NCBI RefSeq assembly: GCF_024160105.1
Contig: NZ_JAMFTQ010000013.1
Location: forward strand, 1 to 52,885
Source of the DNA: Corynebacterium stercoris
GTDB taxonomy: Bacteria > Actinomycetota > Actinomycetes > Mycobacteriales > Mycobacteriaceae
DNA length: 52,885 nt
Direction of reading: 5' to 3'
Below, piece by piece: positions 16,458 through 25,518 of the stretch. The notes below the pieces were generated by a model, which made no database searches, was not told the origin of the DNA, and saw nothing but the letters and a program-made list of their open reading frames with translations. Within the stretch, counting starts at the first letter, position 1, and each line of letters opens with the position of its first letter. The position numbers and the translations under genes were made by a program.

Positions 16458-19400
16458 TGTCTACTCTAATTCCCGTCCACGCCTCAGAGCACGTTCTTGG
16501 CGGTATTTCTGAGTACCTCGCCACAGCGTTCTCGTTAGCAAATCCGGAGACATCCAACGCCCTGAAGGTGTTTTTGGAGGACACTGAACGCGGCATGTTC
16601 CACGGGCCGTACGTGCGGGTGCAACTCCCCTACGCGCGGGCGATTGGGTGGGACGGGATCCTGGACTGGATGCCGTCGTGGTTCACGCCGTACCACCACC
16701 AGGCGGAGGCATTCCGCAGACTGCGCAGCCGCGACGAGCGTGGGGAGCGCCGACCAGATCCCACGCTGGTGATCACGGGCACCGGCTCGGGTAAGACGGA
16801 GTCCTTCCTCTACCCGGTGCTGGACCACGCGGCGCGCGCCCGCGCGGAGGGCCACACCGGAGTGAAAGCGCTGCTGCTGTACCCGATGAACGCCCTGGCG
16901 AATGACCAGGCGGATCGTCTGGCCAAGCTGATCTCTAGTGAGCCGGCACTGGCTGGAGTAACCGCCGGCATTTACACCGGTGAGGCCAAAGGCAGCGTAA
17001 GGAAGGTGACGGCGCATTCGCTGATCAATGATCCAGAAGAGATGCGCCTGAACCCGCCGGACATCCTGCTTACCAACTACAAAATGCTGGACCAGCTGCT
17101 GCTGCGGCCGAAGGACCGGGAGATTTGGCGCAAGTCCGCAACGTCGTTGCAGTACCTGGTACTAGATGAATTTCACACGTACGACGGCGCGCAGGGTACC
17201 GACGTCGCGCTACTGCTGCGTCGTCTCGGACTGATGCTCAAGCAGCACCAACCGGACGGCTATGCGGGCGAGTACGCGTCGAACCCGCTGGGGCGGGTCA
17301 CGCCGGTGGCAACGTCGGCCACGCTGGGCGGCGATGATGACCGCTCCAGGGTGTTGGACTTCGCGGCCACCATCTTCGGGGAGGCTTTCACGCCGGATGC
17401 GATGGTCAGCGAGAAGACGCTTACGTACAGCGAGTGGACCGAGGAGATCGGGCAGACCTTCGGGTACCGCGACACTCCCCTGCCGCCGGACATCGATGAG
17501 CTGCGCGGGATTGTGGACGCGGTCGCCGCCGATACCTCTGGGCGCGACCACGCGGACGTGGTGCTGGACATCTTCCGGACGCAGCTGTGGGGCCTGGACG
17601 AGGGCGCTGACCTGGACGCGACGATCGCGGCGTACGCGGTGCACCCGATCACTCAAGCGCTTCTGGATGGCGACGGGAAGCCCAAACCCCTCATCCCACG
17701 CGAGGACGATGAAGCGAAGACGCTGCCAGAGGCAATGTTTGATCCGATTGTGCTGCGCAGTTTGGGCGAGGACACGGCAAGGGAGTTCGTCACCCACCTG
17801 CTTACCGCCGTGGCGCACGTGCGCGCGCTCGCGGGTGAGGCGTATAAGTTCGGGGGCAAGCGCCTGCCAGGTGTGGAAACGCACCTGTGGGTGCGCGAGG
17901 TTTCCCGCATCGAGCGCGCGGTTACGCCGACCGAGGACGGTCAGGTGTTCCGCTTCGCGGACGACGGCCAGCTCCGCGCCGGGGATGCCGCGGTGTGGTT
18001 GCCTGCGATTTATTGCCGCGAGTGCGGTCGCGCCGGGTGGATGACGGCGCTTGAGCCCGGTACCGATGCGGTGGTCTTGAATGGCAGGGAGATTTGGAAG
18101 GCGAGCGTCGATAAGCCTGAGCTCCCGCGGCCGCTCATCGATGCGACGAACGAATACCGGCGCGCGGTTGCTGATGGCGCGGAGTTTGGCGCACTCGGGA
18201 ACGAAGACGGTAAGCGCTCGCTGATGTGGTTTCACACGTCTACGCGCACGCTGAGCCCCACCGAGCCGAGCGAAGAAGAGCTTGCAGACGGCAGCTCCGT
18301 GCCAGTGCTCACATACTCGGGCCTGAGCGCAGGGGACTACGCACGAGACGAAGTGTGTCCAAACTGCGGCGAGTCGGACGCGGTGCGCTACATCGGTTCG
18401 AGCGTGGCCACGTTGCTGTCGGTGGGGTTGTCCAACCTGTTCGGTATGCCATCGCTTGCCCAGGAGGAGAAGAAGACCCTCGTGTTCGCGGATTCGGTGC
18501 AGGACGCGGCGCACCGGGCCGGCTTTGTTCAGGCGCGGGCGCGGGCCTTCGGCATTCGTACGTTGATGCGCAGCGTCGTCGCGGAGTCCGACGCTGGTGC
18601 TGACCACATTTCGGTAGCGCAGATGCCGCTGCGGATCTTGGAGCGGGCAGATCGTGCGGAGGACCCGCTGCGCGCCCGCTTCGAGCTCCTGCCGCCGGAG
18701 ATTGCGGAAGCGCCCACGTTCATCCCGTTCTGGTCCAAGGATGCCGATGAGGATGCCCGGCGCGAAGCCACGACCGCGGTGCTGCAACGGTTGGAGCTGG
18801 ATGCGGCGCTAGAGTTCGGGCAGCGCGCGCACCTGCCGCGCTCCCTGGTCTCTACGGGTGCGCTCGCGCCATCGGTGGTGGTGGATGATGCGGTGCTTCT
18901 CGGGGCGGCCAGCGAGGCGCTGAAGAGCATCGACGCCGTGCTCTTCGACGTCGTGGATGCAAGCGCAGAAGAGGTACAGCTGCAGTGGATGCGCGGCTTG
19001 TTGGAGCAGGTGCGCGACCGCGGTGGCGTGTACACGCCGATGTTCAAGAGCTACCTGCAGGACGATGCCAACTCGTGGCGCCTGCACAACCGCTATGCCA
19101 AGGCTCGCGGCATGCGCCGCTTCGCCAAGGGCGGTGCGCCGGAGTTCCCGCGCTCCGGCCCAGCGCTGGACGATAGAGACCGTGGTCTCACGCCGCTCGG
19201 CAGCCCGCGTGCTCGCTACGCGCGGTGGACGTCGAAGGTGCTGGGGATCTCCGCGCACGATGCGGCGCAGGTGCTGACCAACGTGTTCAGGGAGCTGGCG
19301 AACCGGGGCGCGGTCATGGCGATCTCCACCGACACCGGCGGCACGATCTACGCCATCCCTCCGGAGCACGTGGTGGTTTGGAGCGAGAAGGAACCAGCGC

Positions 19401-22400
19401 TGTTGCAGTGCGAGGTCTGCAATGCACTTTTAGGAGTGGATAAACACACACGCGCCCTTCTCGACGGCGTGCCGTGCCCGACGCCCGGTTGCCCCGGCAC
19501 GCTGGGTACAGAGCAAATCGGGGAGAACTACTACTCGCAGCTGTATTCCTCCACCACGCCGCGGGCGATTGTGGCGCGTGAACACACCGGGTTGATCCCG
19601 AAGGAAGAGCGCCTGGCGTTGGAGCACGCGTTTCGGGGTGGGGATGCGACTCAGGATCCGAGCGCGCCGAACGTACTGGTGGCAACTCCGACACTGGAGA
19701 TGGGTATCGATATCGGTGATCTGTCGACAGTGATGCTCGCCTCGCTGCCGTCGTCGGTGTCCTCGTACGTGCAGCGCGTGGGCCGCGCCGGGCGCTTGAC
19801 CGGCAACTCACTCGTGCTCGCGTTCGTCCAGGGCCGAGGCACAACGCTGCCGAAGTTGAACCAGCCTTTGTCGGTGATCGCGGGCTCAGTGGTGCCTCCG
19901 GCGGCGTTTCTTTCTGCAACGGAGATTCTGCGAAGGCAGACCACGGCATATCTGTTGGACACTCTGGACTTCAACGCGCACGGGTTGGATGTTCGAAAGG
20001 TGCGGGACGTGTTCAGCTTCCGCAATGTGTCGTTGCTCGACGTGCTGACAGAGGAGATTCTTCAGGGCGTGGACTCGCGCGTGGAGACGTTCCTCGCCAC
20101 CGTCCAGGGGTCCGTGGACGAGGCCACCGTGAATGGCGTGCGTGAGTGGGCGAGTGGGCAGGGGCCGGACTCACTCATCGGTGAGATGCAGCGGACCCGC
20201 ACGCTTTGGGACGGCGAGGTCAAAGAGTTCACCGCACGTCAGGAGATTCTGCGTAAGCGCTTGAACGAGCTGGAAGCGAAGGTGGACCCGAACGCAGGCA
20301 CCGAGAACGCCGACCCGGACTTGGAGCGCGAGAAACGCAGCACCAAAGCAGCCTTCCGGCGCGTGTCGCGTGATCTGGGTGAGTTACTGCTTGACGACTA
20401 CTGGATCTCAGCCATGGAGCGCTACGGACTGCTGCCCAACTTCACGCTCTTGGATGACGCGGTGGAGCTCGCCGTGGTGGTTTCCCAGCTCAACCCGTCC
20501 ACCATGCAGATCGACCCAGAGGCGTTTGAGCTTTCCCGCGGCGTCTCTTCAGCGCTAACGGAACTCGCGCCGGGCAATACGTTCTACGCCCGCGGCATCG
20601 CCGCAACTGTGGACGCCGTCGAGGTCGGCATGAACGGTGTCGACATTGAGCAGTGGCGCCTGTGCCCCGCCTGCTCTTATGGAGAGCGCGTGGATGCGTC
20701 GGCGCACCCCGGTGCGTGCCCCGAGTGCGGCGCCGGCGCCTTCGCGGACAAGGGGCAGGTGCTGGACACGGCGCGGATGCGCCGGGTCTCCGCAGAGGTG
20801 GACAAATCGCGGGCGACTATCGACGACTCCCGCGACTTCCGGCACTCACTGAGGTACCACACTGCACTGAGCTTCTCCGTGCCTGAGGGCGGACGCGGTG
20901 CGCGGTGGTTCCTTTCTCAGGGCTTTGGCGCGGAGTACCTGCGCTACGTGGACCTCAGCTGGTTTAACCTGGGCCGCGGGCCGGCGGCAAAGAAGATGCT
21001 CGCGGACCACGAGATTGACGCCCCGCTATTTGCCGTCTGCAATTATTGCGGCCACCTGGATTCGCAGAAGGGCGAGAACTCGAAGTGGGACCACCGCCCG
21101 TGGTGCCCGAAGCGTTCCGCGCGCGAGGAAGAGTCGGTCACGGTAGCGCTGAATCGCACGCTGCGGACCCAAGGCGTGCTCCTTCACGTTCCCGTGCAGC
21201 TCACCGCCGGCGACAACGCCACCATCCCCAGCCTTACGGCCGCGATCTTGCTCGGGTTCAAGGAGGTACTCGGCGGGGACCCAGACCACTTAAGTGTTGT
21301 CGCGGTGCGAGTGCCGGACGGGCGCGGTACCACCGTGGAAGCGCTGCTTATGCACGACAATGTTCCCGGCGGCACCGGGTACTTGTCGCAGTTCGCCTCG
21401 CCCGAGGACGTGCGAGGGCTCATCGAGCACGCCTACAAGGCCGTACGTGACTGCGACTGCAAGAACGACGAGCGCCTCGCCTGCCCCGATTGCTTGCTGC
21501 CATACACGTCCACCCAGCAACTCGAGGTTACGTCCCGCGCCGCCGCTGAGCGTGCGCTGCGTGCCATCTTGGCCAACCACGATCACCCGAGCGTGGACCA
21601 AGATCCGCTGACAGCTGAGTGGGAGCCACAGACAGAGGCGCCCTCGTTAGACGGCGCTTCAAACCTGGAGGTTCGCTTCCGCCGAATGGTGCGCAAAGCA
21701 CTGGAGGCCCGCAACGCAACGGTTAAGGACATCCCCAATGCCGGAAGTGTGGAATGGCACATCACGTTCCCCACCGGCGAGGAGTGGTCTATGCGCGAAC
21801 AGGTGGATTTCGGCTCCACCCGCCCGGACTTCCTGTTCCAGCACCGACGCAATCCACAACTTCGTCCAGTAGCGGTGTACACCGATGGTGCCGCGTTCCA
21901 CTTCAGCCCGCAGCACTACCGCTTCCCCACCGACATTCAAAAGCGCAACAGCCTGCATTTACGGGATAAACAGGTTCTCCCGTGGAACGTCACCGACGCA
22001 GGGTTGAACTGGTTTGCGCAGGAAATCGACTTCGCCTCGGTACCGCCGTCTTGGGTCAGCGAGGTGGCTGAGAAGCGCACGCGGGCGATGGACGGCATCG
22101 GCAACAACGAGATCAATTTCTTAAAGTCCTCCCCCATCACGCAGCTCCTCACCTACTTGGCGGAACCGCAATGGGCCTCGTACGCGCTCATGGATAGAGC
22201 CTTGCTGCAAATGCTCAGCACTTCCTTGGCACCGGCGCGCATCCCTGGCGGTGTCCGCCTCACCTTCCGGGACGAGATCTGCTTCGACGCTGCACCGGTC
22301 AACGGTGAGATGCTCCCGCAATTGCTGCTTACCGACGCCCGCACACCCGGCTCAATCACCGAGGACAACTGGCGCGACTTCCTTCGTTTTGCCAACATCA

Positions 22401-22819
22401 TGTGGCTGGCCAATAACACCGTCGTAGTTGATGTTGGCGACGGCCTCGAGGCTCCCGCTGCGGTGGCTGAGCCGGCGGCTACGGATCTGGCTGGCGTCGC
22501 CGGGCAGAGCGTCGTCGAGACTGCAATGTCCGAGCTGTGGACTGAGGCTATCGAGGAGTTCGAGGACGAATCCGAGGTCGTGGCCGCATTGCGCATGCTG
22601 GCAGAAGCTGGTGCGGAGCCGACCGAGGACATCGGCGAAGAAATCGAGTTCGTGCCCACCGCAGTCTCGTGGCCGAAGCTGCGCATAGCGCTGCTGCTGG
22701 AACGCGATGATTCATACGAAGACGCCGAGGCAACGCTTCGGGAGCTTGGTTGGACGTTGTTGTACCCGGATACACTTTCGCGCGAGACAATCCCAGCTGT
22801 TCTGCTGGATAAGGAGTAG
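16457..22819 (+). CDS. Giant DEAD/DEAH helicase with DUF1998/MZB region, DruE/DrmAB-like (2120 aa)
   Basis: Helicase motifs are Walker A TGTGSGKTES (K113), LVLDEFH (D237-H240), SATLGG, LEMGIDIGD (from L1080) and QRVGRAGR (1106-1113). Between and after the lobes are several Cys pairs (CRECG, CPNCG, CEVC, CPAC, CPECG, CNYC). The DUF1998/MZB signature follows: PGGTGYL and the Cys cluster C1666, C1668, C1676, C1679 ending CPDCLLPY. The last 400 residues contain RPDFLF (D1791) and VAVYTDG (D1810) followed by conserved Lys/Arg, a pattern that recalls PD-(D/E)XK nucleases. MrfA/YprA-type DUF1998 helicases are far shorter; about 2000 residues is typical of Druantia DruE, and drmA plus drmB would have similar content. 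The UvrD-like gene follows 5 bp later. The role inferred is DNA translocation or unwinding in phage defence. Confidence 0.85.
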   Translation: MSTLIPVHASEHVLGGISEYLATAFSLANPETSNALKVFLEDTERGMFHGPYVRVQLPYARAIGWDGILDWMPSWFTPYHHQAEAFRRLRSRDERGERRPDPTLVITGTGSGKTESFLYPVLDHAARARAEGHTGVKALLLYPMNALANDQADRLAKLISSEPALAGVTAGIYTGEAKGSVRKVTAHSLINDPEEMRLNPPDILLTNYKMLDQLLLRPKDREIWRKSATSLQYLVLDEFHTYDGAQGTDVALLLRRLGLMLKQHQPDGYAGEYASNPLGRVTPVATSATLGGDDDRSRVLDFAATIFGEAFTPDAMVSEKTLTYSEWTEEIGQTFGYRDTPLPPDIDELRGIVDAVAADTSGRDHADVVLDIFRTQLWGLDEGADLDATIAAYAVHPITQALLDGDGKPKPLIPREDDEAKTLPEAMFDPIVLRSLGEDTAREFVTHLLTAVAHVRALAGEAYKFGGKRLPGVETHLWVREVSRIERAVTPTEDGQVFRFADDGQLRAGDAAVWLPAIYCRECGRAGWMTALEPGTDAVVLNGREIWKASVDKPELPRPLIDATNEYRRAVADGAEFGALGNEDGKRSLMWFHTSTRTLSPTEPSEEELADGSSVPVLTYSGLSAGDYARDEVCPNCGESDAVRYIGSSVATLLSVGLSNLFGMPSLAQEEKKTLVFADSVQDAAHRAGFVQARARAFGIRTLMRSVVAESDAGADHISVAQMPLRILERADRAEDPLRARFELLPPEIAEAPTFIPFWSKDADEDARREATTAVLQRLELDAALEFGQRAHLPRSLVSTGALAPSVVVDDAVLLGAASEALKSIDAVLFDVVDASAEEVQLQWMRGLLEQVRDRGGVYTPMFKSYLQDDANSWRLHNRYAKARGMRRFAKGGAPEFPRSGPALDDRDRGLTPLGSPRARYARWTSKVLGISAHDAAQVLTNVFRELANRGAVMAISTDTGGTIYAIPPEHVVVWSEKEPALLQCEVCNALLGVDKHTRALLDGVPCPTPGCPGTLGTEQIGENYYSQLYSSTTPRAIVAREHTGLIPKEERLALEHAFRGGDATQDPSAPNVLVATPTLEMGIDIGDLSTVMLASLPSSVSSYVQRVGRAGRLTGNSLVLAFVQGRGTTLPKLNQPLSVIAGSVVPPAAFLSATEILRRQTTAYLLDTLDFNAHGLDVRKVRDVFSFRNVSLLDVLTEEILQGVDSRVETFLATVQGSVDEATVNGVREWASGQGPDSLIGEMQRTRTLWDGEVKEFTARQEILRKRLNELEAKVDPNAGTENADPDLEREKRSTKAAFRRVSRDLGELLLDDYWISAMERYGLLPNFTLLDDAVELAVVVSQLNPSTMQIDPEAFELSRGVSSALTELAPGNTFYARGIAATVDAVEVGMNGVDIEQWRLCPACSYGERVDASAHPGACPECGAGAFADKGQVLDTARMRRVSAEVDKSRATIDDSRDFRHSLRYHTALSFSVPEGGRGARWFLSQGFGAEYLRYVDLSWFNLGRGPAAKKMLADHEIDAPLFAVCNYCGHLDSQKGENSKWDHRPWCPKRSAREEESVTVALNRTLRTQGVLLHVPVQLTAGDNATIPSLTAAILLGFKEVLGGDPDHLSVVAVRVPDGRGTTVEALLMHDNVPGGTGYLSQFASPEDVRGLIEHAYKAVRDCDCKNDERLACPDCLLPYTSTQQLEVTSRAAAERALRAILANHDHPSVDQDPLTAEWEPQTEAPSLDGASNLEVRFRRMVRKALEARNATVKDIPNAGSVEWHITFPTGEEWSMREQVDFGSTRPDFLFQHRRNPQLRPVAVYTDGAAFHFSPQHYRFPTDIQKRNSLHLRDKQVLPWNVTDAGLNWFAQEIDFASVPPSWVSEVAEKRTRAMDGIGNNEINFLKSSPITQLLTYLAEPQWASYALMDRALLQMLSTSLAPARIPGGVRLTFRDEICFDAAPVNGEMLPQLLLTDARTPGSITEDNWRDFLRFANIMWLANNTVVVDVGDGLEAPAAVAEPAATDLAGVAGQSVVETAMSELWTEAIEEFEDESEVVAALRMLAEAGAEPTEDIGEEIEFVPTAVSWPKLRIALLLERDDSYEDAEATLRELGWTLLYPDTLSRETIPAVLLDKE

Positions 22820-22824
22820 CTGCA

Positions 22825-25200
22825 ATGGTGACGTTTAGCCTGTACAGCGGGTTAGATCTTGACGGCGCGTTGATGAAGCCGACAATGAACTTCCTGCAGA
22901 AACTCTCGGCCGATCCGACGCACCCGTCGCTGAAGATCAAGACGCTGTCCAACGCCGTCGATAAGCGTGTGCGTACCGGAAGGATCAACGACCAGTTCCG
23001 CGCGGTGCTATTTGAGATCCGAGACGGGGACGTTCACCACTTTGTGCTCGTTGATGTGGACTCCCACGATGAGGGCAACGCAAAGGCCGAACGGCTAGAT
23101 CCTGCGCGGCTGCGCCTCGATGTGAACCCGATTAACGGCATCACCACCCTTATCAATGAGGGCCCTGCGGAGGAGCCCGGCGTTGGCGCTGCTTCTGGCG
23201 CCACAGACTCCAAGGCAAAGGCGGAGGCCGCTGCCGAAGCTGCACACGCGCTTGCCGCTGAGCAAGCGAAGGCGATTGCGGAGGAAAAGGGTGTTAGGGC
23301 GGAGCTGGCAACAAAGCAGTCGCCCCCGCCGCGAGAGGCGCTGAGCGGGCTGACTCCCGAGCTGCTGTGGGAAGAGTTGGGTATTGATCCGGCGCTAACC
23401 AAGCAAGTGCTCGCACTGGAGTCCGAGAGAGAGCTTGATGCGTTGCTGGCACAGCGACCGAAATGGGAGCACGAAGCGGTACTGGCCCTTGTCGCGGGGT
23501 ACTCGGTTGAGGAGACCAGGGAGTCTCTGGGCCTGCGGCGAGTCACGGAGAAAGAAGCCGCAGCGCCTGAAGACGCTCGTTTGCTCGCCGGTTTGCGCCA
23601 GGCAGCGGCTGAGATGGAGTTTGCGTATGTGGACGACGTTGAGACGGACTCGCTGCGCAGTGTCATTGAGTCTGGCGATTTCAAACAGTGGCGTACCTAC
23701 ATTCACCCGGAGCAGCGCCGCATGGCGGAAGCCTCCTACAAGGGCTCTGCCCGAGTTTTCGGTGGTGCAGGTACCGGCAAGACCGTTGTCGCAGTCCACC
23801 GGGCCAACAACCTGGCCACCGGCCAGATAGCCGGCGCCGGCGCCCGCATCCTGCTGACCACGTTTACCAAGGGCCTTGCGCAAGGGCTTAAATCCCAGCT
23901 CAACGCGCTGAACCCCGCGTTTCCCGAAGCACCCGACCCGGGCGAAGCTGGCGTGTGGGTAGACAACATTGACGCGGTGGTGCGCAAGGTGGTTTCTCTT
24001 GGCTCACCGGAGGAGGTGGAAGAGGCCACTCTCCGTGTGCTGGGCGTTTCTTCTCCGCGAGTGCGTCCCTACACCGATCTGGCTGCACGCCAAATCTGGG
24101 AGGGCGCGCTAGAAAGTACCGACGCGACAATGCCCGGCGAGATTGCAAACGAGGCATTTCTGCAGGCGGAGTACGAGACCGTGGTTTTAGCTAACGGGAT
24201 TACTACCCAGGCTGAATATCTCAAGGTGGCCCGCTCGGGCCGCGGTACCCCTCTCAACCGGAAGCAGCGCAAACAGGTCTGGGCCGTTCTGGAATCCTTG
24301 CAACAGACCCAGGCCATCGACGGCCAGCTGTTCTGGCCAACCATGTCGGCTGTGGGCGCCGAGATCTTGAACGTGCGCTACGAGCGTGGGGGCGGATCGC
24401 TCTTCGACCACGTGGTTGTAGATGAGGCCCAAGACTTCAACGCTGGTCACTGGCGTTTCCTGCGTGCGTGCGTGGCAGAGGGACCGAACGACATCTTCAT
24501 CGCCGAGGACTCCCACCAGCGCATCTACGGTAACCCGCTTACCTTGTCGCACTTTGGCATCTCTACTCGTGGCCGTGCCTCCAGGCGGCTTACTCTCAAC
24601 TACCGCACGACCAAGGAGAACTTGGATTATGCGCTGCGCATTCTCCTTGGCGGGGACAAGGAATTCCTGGACGCCGAGGGCGAGAAGGATTCCGTAGTGG
24701 GCTACCGCTCCGCGAGGTCGGGACGGGCTCCGGTGATTCTCACTGCGACGTCCGAGGATGAGGAATTCGCAGTTGTTGCAGCCTTGATCCACGGTTGGTT
24801 GAAGGAGGCTGAAGAGGCACCGGCGGAGAAAGGCCGTAAAGAGGTTCGCGTCGGTGTGATGTGCCGTACTCGCGGACAGCTCGCGAGAGTCGTTTCGGGT
24901 CTTGCCGATGAGGGAATCGATGCCGTGCAAACCAAGAATGCCGAGCTTGCATCCCACGAGCAGGTTTCTGTGATGACCATGCACGGAGCAAAGGGCATGG
25001 AGTTCACGCACGTCATCCTGATGGGCGTGGGCAAAGAGATCATGCCTCTGCGGTTCCAGCTGAAGAACCTGTCAGAGGAGGATGCCCGAGCGGCACTGCA
25101 GCGAGAGCGATCCCTGCTCTATGTCGCCGCGTCGCGTGCTCGAGATGTGCTGGTGATCACCACCGTGGGCGACCGTTCTGAGCTGCTGCCGGAGAGCTAG
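22825..25200 (+). CDS. UvrD-like SF1 helicase with N-terminal RelE/ParE-like domain (791 aa)
   Basis: AAGGAG stands 8-9 bases before the ATG and the gene starts 5 bp after the giant helicase, so the two are one operon. Residues about 10-85 look like a RelE/ParE-fold toxin: FLQKLSADPTHPSLK, a basic RVRTGRINDQFRAVLF and the terminal VDSHDEGNAKAERL. A low-complexity Ala/Glu linker follows (about 105-160). The SF1 core has Walker A GGAGTGKT (313-320), VVVDEAQD, LTLNYRTT, MHGAKGMEFTHVIL and YVAASRARD. Such RelE-headed UvrD proteins exist in other genomes; the role of the head is unknown and it may bind RNA or partners rather than cut. A HicB-like antitoxin gene ends head-on against this gene with a 4-bp overlap. 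Confidence 0.85.
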   Translation: MVTFSLYSGLDLDGALMKPTMNFLQKLSADPTHPSLKIKTLSNAVDKRVRTGRINDQFRAVLFEIRDGDVHHFVLVDVDSHDEGNAKAERLDPARLRLDVNPINGITTLINEGPAEEPGVGAASGATDSKAKAEAAAEAAHALAAEQAKAIAEEKGVRAELATKQSPPPREALSGLTPELLWEELGIDPALTKQVLALESERELDALLAQRPKWEHEAVLALVAGYSVEETRESLGLRRVTEKEAAAPEDARLLAGLRQAAAEMEFAYVDDVETDSLRSVIESGDFKQWRTYIHPEQRRMAEASYKGSARVFGGAGTGKTVVAVHRANNLATGQIAGAGARILLTTFTKGLAQGLKSQLNALNPAFPEAPDPGEAGVWVDNIDAVVRKVVSLGSPEEVEEATLRVLGVSSPRVRPYTDLAARQIWEGALESTDATMPGEIANEAFLQAEYETVVLANGITTQAEYLKVARSGRGTPLNRKQRKQVWAVLESLQQTQAIDGQLFWPTMSAVGAEILNVRYERGGGSLFDHVVVDEAQDFNAGHWRFLRACVAEGPNDIFIAEDSHQRIYGNPLTLSHFGISTRGRASRRLTLNYRTTKENLDYALRILLGGDKEFLDAEGEKDSVVGYRSARSGRAPVILTATSEDEEFAVVAALIHGWLKEAEEAPAEKGRKEVRVGVMCRTRGQLARVVSGLADEGIDAVQTKNAELASHEQVSVMTMHGAKGMEFTHVILMGVGKEIMPLRFQLKNLSEEDARAALQRERSLLYVAASRARDVLVITTVGDRSELLPES

Positions 25201-25382
25201 GAGGTGGTGACCTCGATCCGGAATTCCGCAGGGTCGAGGCCGGATTGGTGTGCGATCGCCTCGACAACCTCGGCCTCGGCCTGATCGAGATGCGTGGTCT
25301 GCGAAACCACGCCGAGCTCATCGCACTCCAGTACCCAGATTCCGCTGGTGCCGCGCTCAGCTGTCACCTTAAACGTCTGCAT
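25197..25382 (-). CDS. HicB-like antitoxin, orphan (61 aa)
   Basis: The ATG at 25382 is chosen because GGGAGG lies 8 bases upstream; the ATG two codons earlier is too close to that site. The sequence reads FKVTAERGTSGIWVLECDEL, then THLDQAEAEVVEAIAHQSGL, the usual pattern of short HicB-family proteins (partial RNase-H fold) without a clear C-terminal DNA-binding part. No HicA toxin is adjacent. Its stop overlaps the end of the convergent UvrD-like gene, whose N-terminus is toxin-like, so a functional link is possible but speculative. The 136 bp up to the divergent gene at 25519 hold the shared promoter region. Confidence 0.7.
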   Translation of the reverse strand: MQTFKVTAERGTSGIWVLECDELGVVSQTTHLDQAEAEVVEAIAHQSGLDPAEFRIEVTTS

Positions 25383-25518
25383 CTTCATCGCCTCCCGAGG
25401 ATCAGAAATACCGTCGGCTGCTCTGGTGGTCAAAAGTGCGCCCGTCAACCCGGGGTAGACAGCGTCACCAGTGCGGAAACTAAGACAAACCTGAGAATCT
25501 GCGGTAGCTTTTAGCCAC

